A stretch of 64,000 nt of DNA from Acanthornis magna. Lineage: Eukaryota; Chordata; Aves; Passeriformes; Acanthizidae. A program made the position numbers and the translations under genes. The stretch spans positions 310,001 to 374,000 of the forward strand of contig JAWUZG010000175.1 in assembly GCA_036785705.1 (NCBI GenBank). Reading direction: 5' to 3'. Numbering within the stretch: the first letter of the stretch is position 1; each line of letters begins with the position of its first letter. The notes beneath the pieces were generated by a model. It was not told where the DNA came from. It saw only the letters and a program-made list of their open reading frames with translations, and made no database searches. Positions 11,701 to 25,475 of the stretch are shown here, one piece after another.

Positions 11701-14700
11701 GCTGATTTGCCATGCATGTGAGATACTTCTTCCACACACAAGTCCACCTGCAAACATAAATTTTAAATGTTCCTTTCTCCATTACTTATTCCCTCCATAC
11801 TTTGTGCTTATACATTGTGGAGCACAGAATGATCTGTTGTTCATTTAAGAGCTTAAAAATCCATACCAGTTTCCCGGAACTAAAGCCAACACACTGCTTT
11901 ACTCAAGCGAGATCTACTCCACAAAACACAATTACCCAGCAATTGACTACACATCAATGGGACAGCACATGATTAGACAACAGTGGGGAATCCTAATGAT
12001 CCCCTGTGAGAATTAGGGGAGTGCAAGCCTCTCATTTTCTGCTCCATGATGTGTAGATGAAAAGCGCACTGGAAAGAATACAAAATGAACGGCAGTATTT
12101 CTGTGCACATCCTAACTTCATTCCCATGGGAATGTGGAAATCTAACAAGACCATGATTATCACATGGAAGACAAAAAAACCACTGACCATAATGTCTTAT
12201 TTAAAAGCACAATGACTTGTCCACATCTTTAGCCCTGATGTTTTCAAAGTGGCTCTTAGACACACATACTCAACTCCAAAGTATTTGGGAGCTCGCCAAC
12301 ATCCACAGGTAGGTGGCAGATCCACTGTGCCACAGCTCTAGGGAAACTTCACCTGACTCTGAGTGGAGGATTACTCCTCTGACAGAGCACTGCAGTGGAA
12401 TTAATACAGCTCTCCCAAGGCCAGACATAGTGCAACAGCGTGCTGCAAGGACGCTGACCAATATTTATTTGTTTATTCCATTCCCCATCACATGGGTAGG
12501 GGAGAGTTTGAACCATGCATATGGGTTTCTCTAATCTTCTGAAGAAGAAAATAATTTCAAAATGAGCTATAAACCATGATTTCACACTCTATTCACTTCA
12601 ACCCAGGATATATTAACATCCCAAGAGAGATGTGAATGTTACCAAAGGCTGTCAAATTAACAGAAATACATTGACAAAAAGGATTAGGCTATGTTAGTGC
12701 AGCATTAATGGTGCTAAGTGATGGAAAAGCATGGCCTAGCTTACAGCAAAATTCCTTTTTTCCTGTTCACAAAAAGAAATGCAATTTCTGTCACCTGATT
12801 TTTGTCCTTGCTTGATTTGTTTGACATATTTTAAAGGGATTCTGTGGCTTTCTCTTTCATGGTTCTTTCACAATCAGTACTTTACAAGGTTTGACACATA
12901 AAAACTCCTCAACAGAGCTGATCAAATTGCTTCGCAGTTTTAGGAAATTTAGTGATGCATACGCTACAATACAAATTCAGCAATTATACAGGGAAATTAG
13001 GGCAGCAATGTCCAGCATGTGTAATTTTAGCAAATACCTCCTGTCTGGTGTGTACTATCTTCCAGTAACTGGATTTTTGACTGCTTTAGGTCTCCTGTGT
13101 CACACAGTAAAAAAACAATGTTTCCCTTGTTCCCTGGGCAGCCAATTTTGTGGAGCACATGCCAACATTATCAATGGGATTTGCCATACTAGATTAACCT
13201 CATAGTTCACCTTGTCCAGGACCAAGTGACTAATGTTATCCATATGGTATTTTCAAATATTACTTATTTTGCCACTCTCAGTAAGCCTAGTTTGATTTCC
13301 TTTCTTGGCAACAGATGTGCATTGAACAGGGCTCTCAGTGAGCAATAGCTCTCTAAAATGTAGCTCAGTTTTCTCTTGTTAACTTCATCCTCTCCCAAAG
13401 CATTCTTATCCCACTGCTCAATTGCTGTGCATTTAGTAAGCTTCCTTCTTTCTTTAGTTTTTCCTATCAATACAGTTCAGTAGAAAGCAGTATGTTTTGA
13501 AGACTGTTTGAAGGAATTAGATGGCTGATTTAGCCTGAAACTTATTTATTGTCATGTTTGGTGATGATCAACACTGAAGAAGTGACAGTAAGGTACTTTT
13601 TACACTGCTCTAAGCTATAGTCAGCAAGGGACTGGGAGAGAAATTACTGGAACATTTCTATCTTCCCAGCATGCACAAATATCTACTGTTGTTGCAAGCA
13701 TCTGAGACCTGCAGGTCTGGCTCAAAGCTGTCTCTCCTTCCACTGCTCTGATTCTGTGCCGAAATATCTCAGGTAGTCAGAAGAATCTGACAGCACATCT
13801 ATCTTCCTGTTATTTATACTCACCAGTGTAGTACTTGAGCAGTTAATGATAACACGCAGTGTACCAACACCAATGTCCTTTGGCAAACATCACTTAGGAC
13901 ACTTCTTTTGCAAGCTGTACACATGTAAAGTGAATATTTCTCTTCTACTTGAGGAAGTAATAAAGCCTTGGAGTCAGAGACATTAAATTTACTCATCTAT
14001 TGGGAGAGTTAGAAGATGAAATACAAAGGCTGCTATGCTGTATTTTGGATGACCTTAGTTCTAAAGCACCCATGACTATGTGATGTTGTTTGCTCTCTGT
14101 CTCAAGTCATTCCCTGTACATTCAATTAGCAAAAATAATTGCTTCATCACAAACTGAATAAAAATGCCAAGACCCATTTAGAGACAACAGCAATCATTAA
14201 AAAAACCCATCTGCAGGAGAGCTGAAGGCATTTCAAATACGCATATGAGATTTAAAAATAGAAGAACACTTCAGAGTGTTCCAACTGCAGACAAAATCCT
14301 GTTTAATTTCAAAGGTGGCAGGGTTACTAATGCATCAGCTACTTCAAAGACAACAAAATAAATTGCTTTTTTAAAACACTGGCAGTTCCTTCCAACATGA
14401 TGGGAAATGCATAAGATTTACCAAATATGAAATGCAATGTGCACAGGTTGCTCAAAAGATGCCTTAATTTGCATGAGGGAGCATTACAAAAGGCATAACT
14501 TATCATCACAGTTAGGCTTAGCTTTGGAAATTGCTGTTCAGTCATGAACCTCAAATAGTCAACCCACAAGGCCATCTCTCCATTTTATTCCATAATGCTG
14601 GAAAAATAAAGTATTGTTTATATAGCTGGAAGGCTTTGCTCTCTTATAAAACACAACAGGAGAGTAATTTATTTAATATCATTATTTAGCATGTGCATGA

Positions 14701-16216
14701 CCATAGATAAATAGCAATCCACTGAAGAATTTAAGGCCTCCCCTGAAATATTTTTACAATCCTCTCAAAACCAATGAACTTTTGACTCGGGACTGGGTTT
14801 TGTTTTCAACAATTATTTTTCCTAAATCTATTAGCAAGCTCTTATTAACCTTTGCACTAAATGCAATTAAAAACACAATGCCATGCACACAGGAAGGGCA
14901 TATGCCTGGTTACTGGGATCCTCATTCTCAAGCTGAGATGGCAAAAGTTGTTCCTCCACGTTGAGTTTTACTGGCTCCATACAGCAACTCGCCAATGAAG
15001 TTGCCAAATAAAATATGAAAAGCTATGTTTGGTTTATGGTTGAAAAGTTTTCCTTGCATTTAGGAGCTCATATAAACACAACACCGCATGGATAACAAAG
15101 TCTGAGCCCCTAGGCTTCTAAGGCGTGCTGTGCTGTGTCCTTTGGATGATATTATCTCGATGGATCATATTGTCACCTGAAGTCTACCCATTTTAATGAA
15201 ATTATAGTTTACTCTATGGATCAGGTGATCTTTTAAGATGCTTTCAGAAGATGAGCATAAGGAAATATAAAATGAAAACATTCAAGTTTATCAACAAAAA
15301 CCTGAAACCTGTGTTTCCAAAAAAAAAAAAAAATTGAGAGAAGAAGCTGAGAAACTGGAGGAAACCAGAGAAACACATAATTGTTTGCAAATAGTGGCTG
15401 GGTAAATAAATTCAGGCACAGGCTTGGTACACACTGTGTGATAGGGGAACAGTTCCCTTCCAAGTCTGAATTTTCATCAGGACACGCACATCTCCATCTG
15501 TTGCAGAGCCAAAACAAGAATTCAAGCTCGACAACTGCTTTGAAATTGAGAGGAACTGCTACCAGGACATTGAGCGATAGTGTAAACCATGTAAAAGAAT
15601 TATTCTTAATGATTAGTGTTTTATATATGATGGCTATTGATCCAGTTACTGGATGTGTTTTACAGGGAATGGAAGTACTCCGGGGGAAAAAAAAGAAGAT
15701 AATAGTGAGTAATAAATGGAACTTTTAAGCTTTTTTCTACCACTTGCATATGTATGTATAGATATATGGTATAATACTTAAATCAGTGTCTCCAGTTTCT
15801 GCCAAACAAAAGAAATGTCAAAGTAGTAATATCATACTTTTCCTATTAATAAAACAAGAGGATACTATCACCTTTCAGGAGTGGGAAGGCCTCATCATAT
15901 TCTGCCTTCCTCTCCAAATTCATTGAACAGTAAATATTTCAAAGGGCTCAATCTTGTTCATTCACTCCTTTTTTTTGTGCAGCTTTGTATAGCTCCTTTG
16001 AAGCAGCAGTCCTCAAAGGATCAGACACTGAGTTTTCTAATCCTGTTTCAACTTCTCAGCAAGACTTCTGAGTTATGTTAAAGATTAGGCAACATTTTTT
16101 CTGTGCTGAGGCCTTCTAGGCATCTGAACAAGGAATGAGCCCCCCAAATACGCTAAACAAAGGTGACATTGCTGTTAGCCATAAAACTCCTTAAAGGAGA
16201 TAATTTCTATTAACAA
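5751..16216. other. Unannotated AT-rich DNA, about 10 kb
   Basis: No exon, RNA gene or repeat family was recognised. Frames such as 6467-6940 (157 codons, plus strand) and 15381-15728 (115 codons, plus strand) have no recognisable domain. Small features include an octamer site ATGCAAAT (7434-7441), a perfect 16-bp palindrome CATTCCCATGGGAATG (12119-12134) and a 13-base A run near 15320-15333. The patch at 10960-11110 is somewhat richer in G+C. Confidence 0.55.
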
Positions 16217-16337
16217 GAAAAAAACCAAACTAACAAACAAACAAAAAAAACCCCCAACCCCCCCAACAACAAAAAACCCCCCAAAACAAAAAAAACAACA
16301 AAAAAACCCCCGCACCAAAAAACAAAACAAACAAACC
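16217..16337. repeat. A/C-rich low-complexity block
   Basis: An irregular mixture of CAAA, AAAAC and CCCCC runs with almost no G or T. The minus-strand frame across it (16230-16448) translates to Phe/Gly/Leu-rich sequence purely because of composition. Confidence 0.95.
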
Positions 16338-16683
16338 GTTATTTAAACCAGCCCTTATCATGCCATCTGAATCAAAAAACATATGTACATAACAAACTTC
16401 TACAATCAAGTAAATAGGAAACAACTGGGATTTTAGCAATTGTGCCATATATGAAAAATGTTCAAAAAAGGGTCAAAGTGCGATCCACTGGGGGATGGAA
16501 AGCCAAATGTTCCTGCAAACTCCTTCCTTAAAATGCTGTTATGTTTAGCAAAGGTTGTAAACAGCCCACTCTCAGGTATAAAGTATGGGGTGTGAATCCT
16601 ACCACAACAACCCTACAGGCAAGTATTTTCTGTAAATACGTCTTATTCCAGGCAATTTTGAGCACATGTGGACATGGGTGGAT

Positions 16684-16732
16684 TTGTGTGTGTATATTTG
16701 TGTGTGTGTGTATGTGTGTGTGCCTGGGCACA
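16684..16732 (+). repeat. Interrupted (TG)n microsatellite
   Basis: TG dinucleotides interrupted by TATATT and TATG segments. This is a short, impure simple repeat, probably of low mutability because of the interruptions. Confidence 0.93.
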
Positions 16733-16979
16733 TTGGTGAGAATAAGACCACAATGTTATGAACCACCACATCTCACAAGTTCAGAATTTCAAATTTCAGC
16801 TGCACTGACAGTGTTTCTTAGTTAAATTATTCTTTATCAATTTCTGTGAAATATTTGATGACACACAGGATGGAGATTTTTGTTTTTCTGAAATTAAGTA
16901 GAATGACTCCTGCGTAGCTGTTTGGGTTACTAACATCATGCAAATATGGCAAATTTCTTCTCTAAACATATTCCCTCTC

Positions 16980-17620
16980 ACCCCTCCTGTAGCTGAGGGA
17001 TTTTACAGGGGAACTGACAACTCAGGCTGCTGAGTTCATACCCACACAAAGGCTCCTGCCCAGAAGGTGTCAGGATGGGACTGTAACAATAAAGGTAAGC
17101 TCCAAGGTAAAAGATATGCTGCTGACCTCTAAGTGTTCCTTTGAGATGTGGGGCCATATGGAGCTCACAGGAGGGATGTGTGCTGGCACCAGGGGAGATT
17201 CTGTCCTAGCAGTAAATGCAGAAGGCATGCTGCCAGCCACCTTCCCTTCATACAGTCAGAAAAGGGGCACAGAGGGGACCTTTCTCTCAGCCAAAGAGGT
17301 CCGAGATGAGATCAAACCCTTCAACAGAACTGTAACAGGAGAAAATGTTGCACGTGTACACACTAGTGGCACATTTCAAAGTCGAAGAGACACAAGTGAG
17401 TATCCTTCTGATATCCAAGTGAGTATGCCCTTCTCCTTTGGATGCGAGTATGAAGTCATTCTGTGAATGGCTTCAGTGTGCAAAGCCATGACATGAACAA
17501 AAGCTGAAGCACAGCCCCTGCCAAGTCCAGCATTGCTCCCAAAACATCAACAGTGACACACAGAACTCAACTCCAACTGGTGCTTCAGGCAGCTGCCCTG
17601 CCAGCCACTCAGACAGGGAG
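16980..17620. other. GC-richer stretch with 116-codon open frame, unrecognised
   Basis: The stretch is visibly richer in G and C than its surroundings and carries an open frame at 17116-17466 (plus strand). The translation has no signal peptide, membrane segment or domain that I recognise. GTAAG-type donor-like sequences occur at 17094 and nearby, but no convincing acceptor and exon pair can be assembled. It could be an old transposable element piece, a non-coding exon or chance. I do not call it a gene. Confidence 0.3.
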
Positions 17621-17723
17621 ATGAAGAAACCTTGAGTTTTTCTGTCTGGCCTCCAGGGAAGTGAGCAGTCATAATCTGAAATGTGAGAACAATCCTTTCC
17701 GTTGTAAGAATTCCACTGTGACA

Positions 17724-17840
17724 GTTTGTTTTTTTTTTTTTGTTTTGGGTTTTTTTGTTTGTTTGCTTGTTTGTTGTTGTTTTTGTTTGTTTGCTTGTTT
17801 GTTTGGATTTTTTGTGTGGTTTTTTGTTTGTTTGTTTTTT
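17724..17840. repeat. T/G-rich (TTTG)n low-complexity block
   Basis: A poly-T run followed by irregular TTTG/CTTG repeats. It is roughly the complement in composition of the A/C-rich block at 16217-16337, about 1.4 kb away, so the two form a loose inverted pair. Open frames on either strand are compositional artefacts. Confidence 0.95.
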
Positions 17841-20800
17841 AGGAGAATAGGGGCCTGTTTGACATTTCTGTTGTAGTCACACAAAGGTGAGTGACCCTCT
17901 AAAAGGTGGTGTTCTACCAACACAGAAAACCAGAAACTTTCAGCAGTTCTCATGCTGACAGGTTTGTCCTGAAGACCGATTTTGTCTGGTTTTGGAGCCC
18001 AGCTGATGAGAGCACAATTTCCTGTGTCTCAAGGAAACTCTGCCAGAGAGCAGCCCTGGAAAAAAGGGTGTTTTTAATTAGGTTTACTTTTCTTTCTAGC
18101 TGACTCTAGACCTGCTGAAGAGGGAAAATGTATAAACCTTTGTATGCAAATTCATTGAGCAGCTGGGGATAGCTCTCTTCATTTCTTTTTAGCTCTATGC
18201 TTCAGTGTCATGCAGGATATTTAACTGTGATGTTTTCTTCTTCCAGACAGGAAAACAACTGGGTAGACCCATTAGAGACCAAAAATTCGCTACCATAGCC
18301 CTTGATGCCCGGGTTGATCATAACCACACACTTTCTAGACCAAAGTCAGATACTACAGTGTGGAATTTAAGAACAAGATGGGGAAACCCAGGACCAAAGT
18401 TAAAAAGCAAAAAAATAAAAGAGTGCAAGTTCTCAAAACCATTTAAAAAGTAGTTAAAGCAAATTAAAATTAAAAATTTAAGGGTCGTGATGCATCCAAA
18501 CAGTGGGGAGAAAACAGAAATTATAATACAAACAACAAATGAGAGGAAACTGAGGTAGAAATGAGCTCCAGTGTTCTTACTCTCATGTGAAGCACACAGT
18601 GTGGACAACCCAGATTATGTGCTACAAGTATTACAAAGCCAAAAACCAAAATTATCTGAACAGCAACCCTTGAATATATATGCCCAAGATGTGAACACAA
18701 GAACATAAATGAACCAACTGGATCAGTGATTCAATCACTGGCAGTAAATTCTGAGCACTTGGTTTGGTAACATTATCTAATTTCTTACTTCTCATTGCTT
18801 ATTTCAAACTACAGATCACGAGACTGACAAAAAATGAAACATCAGAATTTTCATAGATGAGTAGCTGGCTGTATAGTATTCACTGTCTGGCAATGAAACA
18901 AAAGCAGATCAAAGCTACAGTTACAGATCAAATACACAAGAAAACCTCTAATTGGGGCTTTTTTCATCAAAGTCACACACACACATGTGGAATTAACATG
19001 AGTAATTAATAATCCAGGCTAAGGTGAGTCAAGCAAATTCTAGACATACATCCCAGAGAGCTGTTCTATTTCTCTTTAGAACCACCAGAGAGAAATGGCC
19101 TTTTCTAGATCATGAGTCATCTTATTTTAAAGTGGCTGTCTGGTTTAGATTTGATGTAGTTCATCCCAGCTTACGTTTTAACCTCTGACTGCAAAAAGAG
19201 TCCAAACAACCTGCTTTGAAATAGATATCTATCTTAAAAATATCCAAAATTCCACAGAATAGATTCCACCTCTAAGGCAAGGCCCATCATGGTGAGCAGA
19301 AGTTTACTCTAAATATCAACACATTTGACAGCTTTAGCTGTTTCGTGAAAGCTCAGCTCATCCTCATCTTTGTAAACTTTAATGTCAGTTCTGAAAAAAA
19401 GCTCTGCAACAGTTACGCAACAATGCTTTTGACTTTAGCCCTTGAAAAATAAGGTCCATGACAGTCATAAAAATGTGATGATCTTCTCTTCGTCTTTTTT
19501 TCTCTAATAGGGTTGAGTTATTGTGGCACAGCTTAGCCTTATACAGGCAGATCCACCACACTTTGTGAGAAATAACACCACAAATCCAATGATTTGAGGT
19601 GGTAGAATTTATGATGTGCATCTTGGGTAAATATTTTCCCCTCTAATTTCTCAGAACTTATTTTCTTTTAGCAGAGATGAGTATCTCAGTACGTCCAAAA
19701 TTTGGAAGTCTATCTTTTTGTAAACTGCAGTTTTATACTTCTCATCGCACATAATAGCCAGAAAGGTCTGACTGAAAAAAAAGCTGAAACATGAATGAAA
19801 TGTTTCATTACATATCCAAACAATATATTTGGACCCTAAGTTCATTAAATTAATAGTTCTAAACTCAAGTGAAGAGTTTGAAAGCGGTATGTCTGTAGTA
19901 TGCCTACAGATACAATTGGCAATGACAAAAATAAGGAAGGTCAACTTCAGAATGTGAAAATATTTTACACCAAATTCTTCCCCTGTCTTTCCTACAAAAG
20001 TCACATGTAGTGCAGGGAATTGTGTACTTGTTATCGGTGCAGTGTGACCAGCAGCCTCAAAATCTCTGTTTCTCTTGAAGCTCTTTGGGTGACAAAATGG
20101 GGTTAACGCCCAACTGATATGAGGTCTTCTGTGACTTCAGCATGAATGTGTGACTGTAACTCAGCAGTCTCAGAACATGGATCATAATTAAGACACAGTT
20201 TCAGAAAGCAAAAATTGGAGGAAGATATGACATGAAACACTACCCAAACAGCACTGATTACATCAGGATGCAATAATCCAAATACCAATAGTCCAAAGAT
20301 TTATTATCCCTAGAAGAGAACACCTTTTGACCAGATGGTGTTCCAGACTCTGCCTCACACCTTGCAGGAGCTCAAGAAGGAGCTCAGGTCTGAAATTGCT
20401 AATTCCTCATCTATACAACTGAAATGGGTAATTCGTCATCTATGCTTCCTTTCCCCAGCTGAAGCTGAGAGAAGATTTATTTGGAGAAATTCCAACTGAT
20501 TCATTTTAAAGAGCAATAACATATGCCAAAAGATTAGGACAGTATAAGAGGTAGTTTGAGATCCTAGTTGAAAGAACAAATATTATTAAAAATAACACAA
20601 CATAATGAAACCACAAGTTTTCTTCCGAATTCTAAGTTTCCAGAGAAAAGCATGAGATTCCAAATGCAGAGAGATTAGACAAGTATTTAAAATAAATACA
20701 AATGACATGTCAAGTGAGCTTGGGTAAATACAGTGCCAGGTAACTGAAGACAGTCTAGAATTTGGTGTATTATAAGCCTACCTTTTCCAGTACTGAAGAT

Positions 20801-23800
20801 CAGGATTTAGGAGACTTTATCGAACTTTAGTAGTGCATGTTATTGCATTACTCTGGGGGGAGGAAGGAGACATGAGGAACAAGGGAGGGACCAGTATGGG
20901 AATTCCACACCCATACTTTATTTTTAAAAAATACTGTAAGAAAGGCTCAATGCAACTTGCTTGCCAGATAACATAGCATCTGTCTTGCTTTGTTTAAATA
21001 AAAAGTCTTACTAATGTTGCATCTAATCTAGAATTTAAAGAGGCTAAAGATTTTCCAGTAGTATGCTTTTATTCTGCTGAATGTTTTGAAACACAGAAAG
21101 AGGAGCTGCCTCAAATATTTATTCACTGTCCACTCAATTCTTTAGAAAAGGAAGATCTAAAAGCATATCTGGCAGCCTATTTCTGTGCAGGAGCACTCAA
21201 GTACTTGTCATCTGGCATAAGCAAGCCTAATAATGCTGAGTCCCTTCTACTTTTTATTTCTGCAAAGGACTAAATCCAGAGATTAACTGTAACATCTTTC
21301 AACTACAGGCTCACATATTCATGAATAACAACAAGAAAATCTAAATCAGTACTTAATTTTTTGCGGCATCTTCAAGAGCAGCATGTTAGAAACTATAATA
21401 GTCCAGACACAGGAGTCATTCTACAAGCTGATTCTGAAATACTGCATATATAGTTTTGAAGGGTTTTAGGAGTTCTATTATTTAGGTTTGGGAAAATAAG
21501 CTCAGCTTGGTTTTAGGTTGTTATTTTGACAGATAATTTAGATAGCAGGCAATTTCAATATTTTTCATAGTAAACCACAGACTGCAAAGTTATGTTAAGA
21601 AAAATATGTCAAATATGTGCAATAGCAAGAAGCAATACAACATCATTTAAAAACAAGGTATTAAACATAGGTAATTTAGGTATAGTGCTGGGCCTATAGA
21701 TGTGTGCTGGAACCCTACTTTTGCTCAGCTTTGACTGCTGTCCAAACCTAATGAAGACTTGGAGGACCCAGGAATAGGCTTTGACTGAATGATGAAGTAC
21801 AGTAGAAGAGAAAATGAGCCTTGCTATGGCCCTGCCTTTTCAGTGTAGAGGTCAGGAGCCAGACCCACTCTGTGCAAGTCCATCACCATCTATAACCCAA
21901 TTCCCTCCTTCTATGTCCTGGAAAACATTTGCAATGCACAAGTCACTTAACATCCAAAAGAGGCTTCCCACTGGCTACAACAACTTGTTTTGGCAAAGTG
22001 GGCACAGATTCAGGTTATGATTCATTCCTCAGCCTTTTCCTGCACATGTGGCATGGAACTGATAAGTACCTTGCAAGCCTCATGATTGTCAGTAGCCCTG
22101 GTGTAACCTGACTGCTAACAGTGACAGCGGGGGCCACAGCACTGGGTACTCAGTAGCCTCATATAATAAGCAGAACTGTTTAAACATCTAAGAAATACAG
22201 AATTAAGGGGTTGTTGTAGCCATTACTGAAGAAGCCAAATACCAGAAGTATGCAGCTCTAAGAAAAATAATGTCATTACTCACATTCTAGCTTCTTTTAC
22301 CTGAACCTTATTGAACACATTGGTTAAAGGCTTGCGACCTCTTTTTCCTGAAATTCAGAAGAGTAAATGAAGAATAAAACTGATGCTAAATATGCAGTTA
22401 TATTTTAAGCTTTATTCATATATCTTAAGTGCAAATATCATATATCTATATCTGCAAATATTCTAGGAAATGCAACGTGCATTTGAATTTTTAAGCCATT
22501 ATTTATCGTAGACAAATTCTGAATTCATCACTCTAAATGCTGGCATATGAAAACTGAACTGTTCTAACCACATAGAATACTGTGAAATACTTCTTTTTCT
22601 ATCTTTTCTTTTTGTTCTTTCTTAAGAAATTAAGACAGGTTGGAGATCTCAACATTGCTTTATGGATTCATTTTTAGCACTATCAAAATTTTCATTTCAA
22701 CTTTTAATTGGTCTATCTATTATGCTATAAAAACAGTATAATTTTGTTTTTACATTATGTAAATGATAATACAAAATTCAGAAATAAATACTCTCAATAG
22801 AATAAAAAATGAAATACACACCTTCCTATTAATATTCTGATTCTGAAGAATCTGCATATCTCAATGTAATGTGTCTGATGAAAAGAAACACAGACCTGAT
22901 TTTGAATGAGATCTGCTTGAAGTAGGGCATGGGCAATGTAAATGCTTTCAAATCATTCATCCAATTACAATTACATCAAATCAAAGTGAGATAAATGAAA
23001 ACTAGAAACTTTGCAGATACTATTTAAACAGATCATAAAAGGAATAAATGCACATATTCCTTTTATGGTGCACTGGACATGGTTGAGAAAAAGTCAATGA
23101 TCTGATTAGTAAGAACTTACATATACTCACCAAAATAATACAAACAGTATATCTTGGCTTCAAACACCTATATAGTTATATAATTTCAGGAAATTTTACT
23201 GCAATAATGCTTTTTATATGCAGCTGTCTCTGACAGAACCGAATATATATTGAGGCGATACATGTTTGAGAAAATTACCATGGGCTAAGCTTAAGTGTTA
23301 GCACCTCAGCTGAACTGCTGTGCCTGCCTTAAGTTTTGAATTGTCCACAGTGAAGCAATCAAATTATTTTAAAGCTTTTCTACAATTAGACTCCAAGCAC
23401 TTCATTTTATTTCCAGCTAACATCAAAATTCCTGCCATAAACACAGAAGTCCCATAAGAAATAGGAATCAGAGTGGCTGCAATATGGCAATGGACTGAGC
23501 ATTGAATCCGTGTTATAAAACCTGGATTCACTTCCCAGTGTTCTTGGATTTCCTTCAGCACCTTTCTGCACCTCACTGTGGTTTTTTTCCTGGTTGCCTT
23601 AGCTGTTACCATTATATATTTGAGGCAGAGACCATTTCACATAATGTGTTTAGGCAGTTCTACAGGGTGGCACTACCGTAAATTCAAGCCTTTTGATGCT
23701 ATTGTAGAATTAATTAGAATGCAAAAATAAAAGCTTAAGATGTTTTCTGTATGTCACCGTTTCCATCCTGAAGTGTTTTGTACTTTTACCAGTGCCATCC

Positions 23801-25025
23801 AATAAACCATTCTTACAAAGACTAAATGTTGTTAATCCCTTAATCGAAATATATTTTCAATTTATTAACATGAAATTTACACAGGAAGTAATTTTAAATA
23901 CTTACTAAATATTTACTTGTTTACTTACCATGATCTTATGAATTATGAGGGATTAATGGTGTGAGCTGAACTGATATTAAAAAAAGTTTTAAAGCATTTC
24001 TGCTTTAAGGGTTTTTTTTTAAATGTCTTCATCAGCATCTGTGACTTTTTTGAGGGAAAGGGGGAGAAAACTACATTTGATTATGTAAATCTGCTAATAT
24101 AGTTATCCCTACTGAATCAGCTGTCTTGGCATAATATTTTAAACCAGAAAGCAGTCCTTTCTTAAACAAGAAACATTCTCCTCAAAGTGAGAGCTGAGAT
24201 CTGTGTCTCTCATCTCATTTCCTGTCTTTCTAATTTTTAATCAAAATAGATGAAGTCATTGCTTAAAATGGGTATTCAGTCACATGAATATTGTGGAACT
24301 GGTAGAACATAGATGTTTAGTAGTAGAAGAGAAGCATGACAGAGGTTAAATCCCACTGATCTCATTCCTTATCAGAGCCAATGGATCGTATTCACATGAC
24401 CTCAAGGGGATCTCACATAAAGACTATGAACCACAAACAACCCCCTCTATCCTCCCCAGCAGTACAAATTGGCTAAACTACTACACAAACATCTAAAAAA
24501 TAAATCTTTATTCTGCAAAGTGTTGAATGCTCATACTGTAATCTCAGCAGAAACACAAGCACATAGTTCAGGGCGCAGCTGAAACAGCATCAGAGTGCTC
24601 TGCACGTGCCTCACTAAGTCTTAAGGACACCGAATTGCAAACGTCCTCTTTTCAACACATACAAACACACTCAAAGAGCAGGAAAAAGATTTCCCTCTTT
24701 TGATTAAACATATTTCTGATATTTCTGCATCATACAAACTTCAAAGCACTTTTAAATGTGAACACTCCTAATCAATACTGAGTAATTTTAACTCCCAAAC
24801 TGACAACAGTTAATATTTATTTCTTATACCAATCTAAATATTTTATCTCAAGTCCGTTTTAATGTTTCCTGTGACCCTGCCTCTTTGAGGATAGGAAAGA
24901 AATATGATCCTCATGAGGCAGACACAGTTTTACCTGTTGTAGGAGACAATATCGCATAAGCACTCCCAGGGAAGATTGGCAGTGCTCTTTCAACCTGTCT
25001 TGCTGTCACCAGATGTCAAATTGAT
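17841..25025. other. Unannotated AT-rich DNA, about 7 kb
   Basis: No gene or interspersed repeat was recognised. The longest frame (19651-20004, minus strand, 117 codons) matches nothing known. A short (CA)n tract is at 18975-18986. An imperfect local duplication involving AATTC.TCATCTAT is at about 20401-20443. Confidence 0.55.
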
Positions 25026-25475
25026 AGTCATGGTGGGTTGACATTGGCTGTACACTGGGTGCCCACCACTCTACCATTCGCCTCCCCAGCTGGACAGGGG
25101 ACAGAAAATATAATGAAAGGCTCGTGGAGGGGAAAGATAGGGACAGGGATAGTCACTGACCAGTTACTGTCACGGGCAAAACAGGTGAGTCACAGGGAAA
25201 TTAGTACAATTTATTACCACTCACATCAGACTAGGACAATGAGAAATGGGGCTATTCTCACACTTCCCTCTGGCTGAAGTCGCACAGCTTTTTATCTCCC
25301 ACTTCTCGACTCTGGTATCCCAGAGGTGCTATCACTGTCTCTGATGGCTTCGGCCTTGGCCTGCTCGTGGCTCCGTCTTGGAGCCAACTGACTCTGCTGG
25401 ACATGGGGAAGACTTTTCACAGAAGCCACCCCTGTAGCCCACTCTGTAATAACCTGGCCACACAAACCAAATACA
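25026..25475 (-). mobile_element. Endogenous retrovirus LTR, internally deleted
   Basis: Read on the minus strand, the element starts TGTATTTGGTTTGTGTGG, continues through a 'GGCTACAGGGGTGGCTTCTGTGA' region and a 'CTCCAAGACGGAGCCACGAG' region, and ends in a GTCAACCCACCATGAC-type terminus. I recognise this as a recurrent avian LTR. From memory the full-length form carries a GC-rich segment between 'GGGATACCAGAG' and the TATA-like region that is missing here. Minus-strand TATA-like GATAAAAAG (about 25290) and AATAAA (about 25210) fit LTR order. No retroviral coding remnant is adjacent and no clean target-site duplication is visible. The exact class is uncertain. Confidence 0.75.

Noticed and set aside
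16230..16448. Phe/Gly-rich minus-strand frame
   Set aside because: Produced by the A/C-rich low-complexity block.
17661..17953. Frames on both strands rich in Phe/Cys or Lys/Gln
   Set aside because: Produced by the (TTTG)n block.
18205..18453. Possible exon after a pyrimidine-rich TTCTTCTTCCAG acceptor
   Set aside because: The acceptor-like sequence is plausible, but the translation resembles no protein and no matching donor or neighbouring exon was found.
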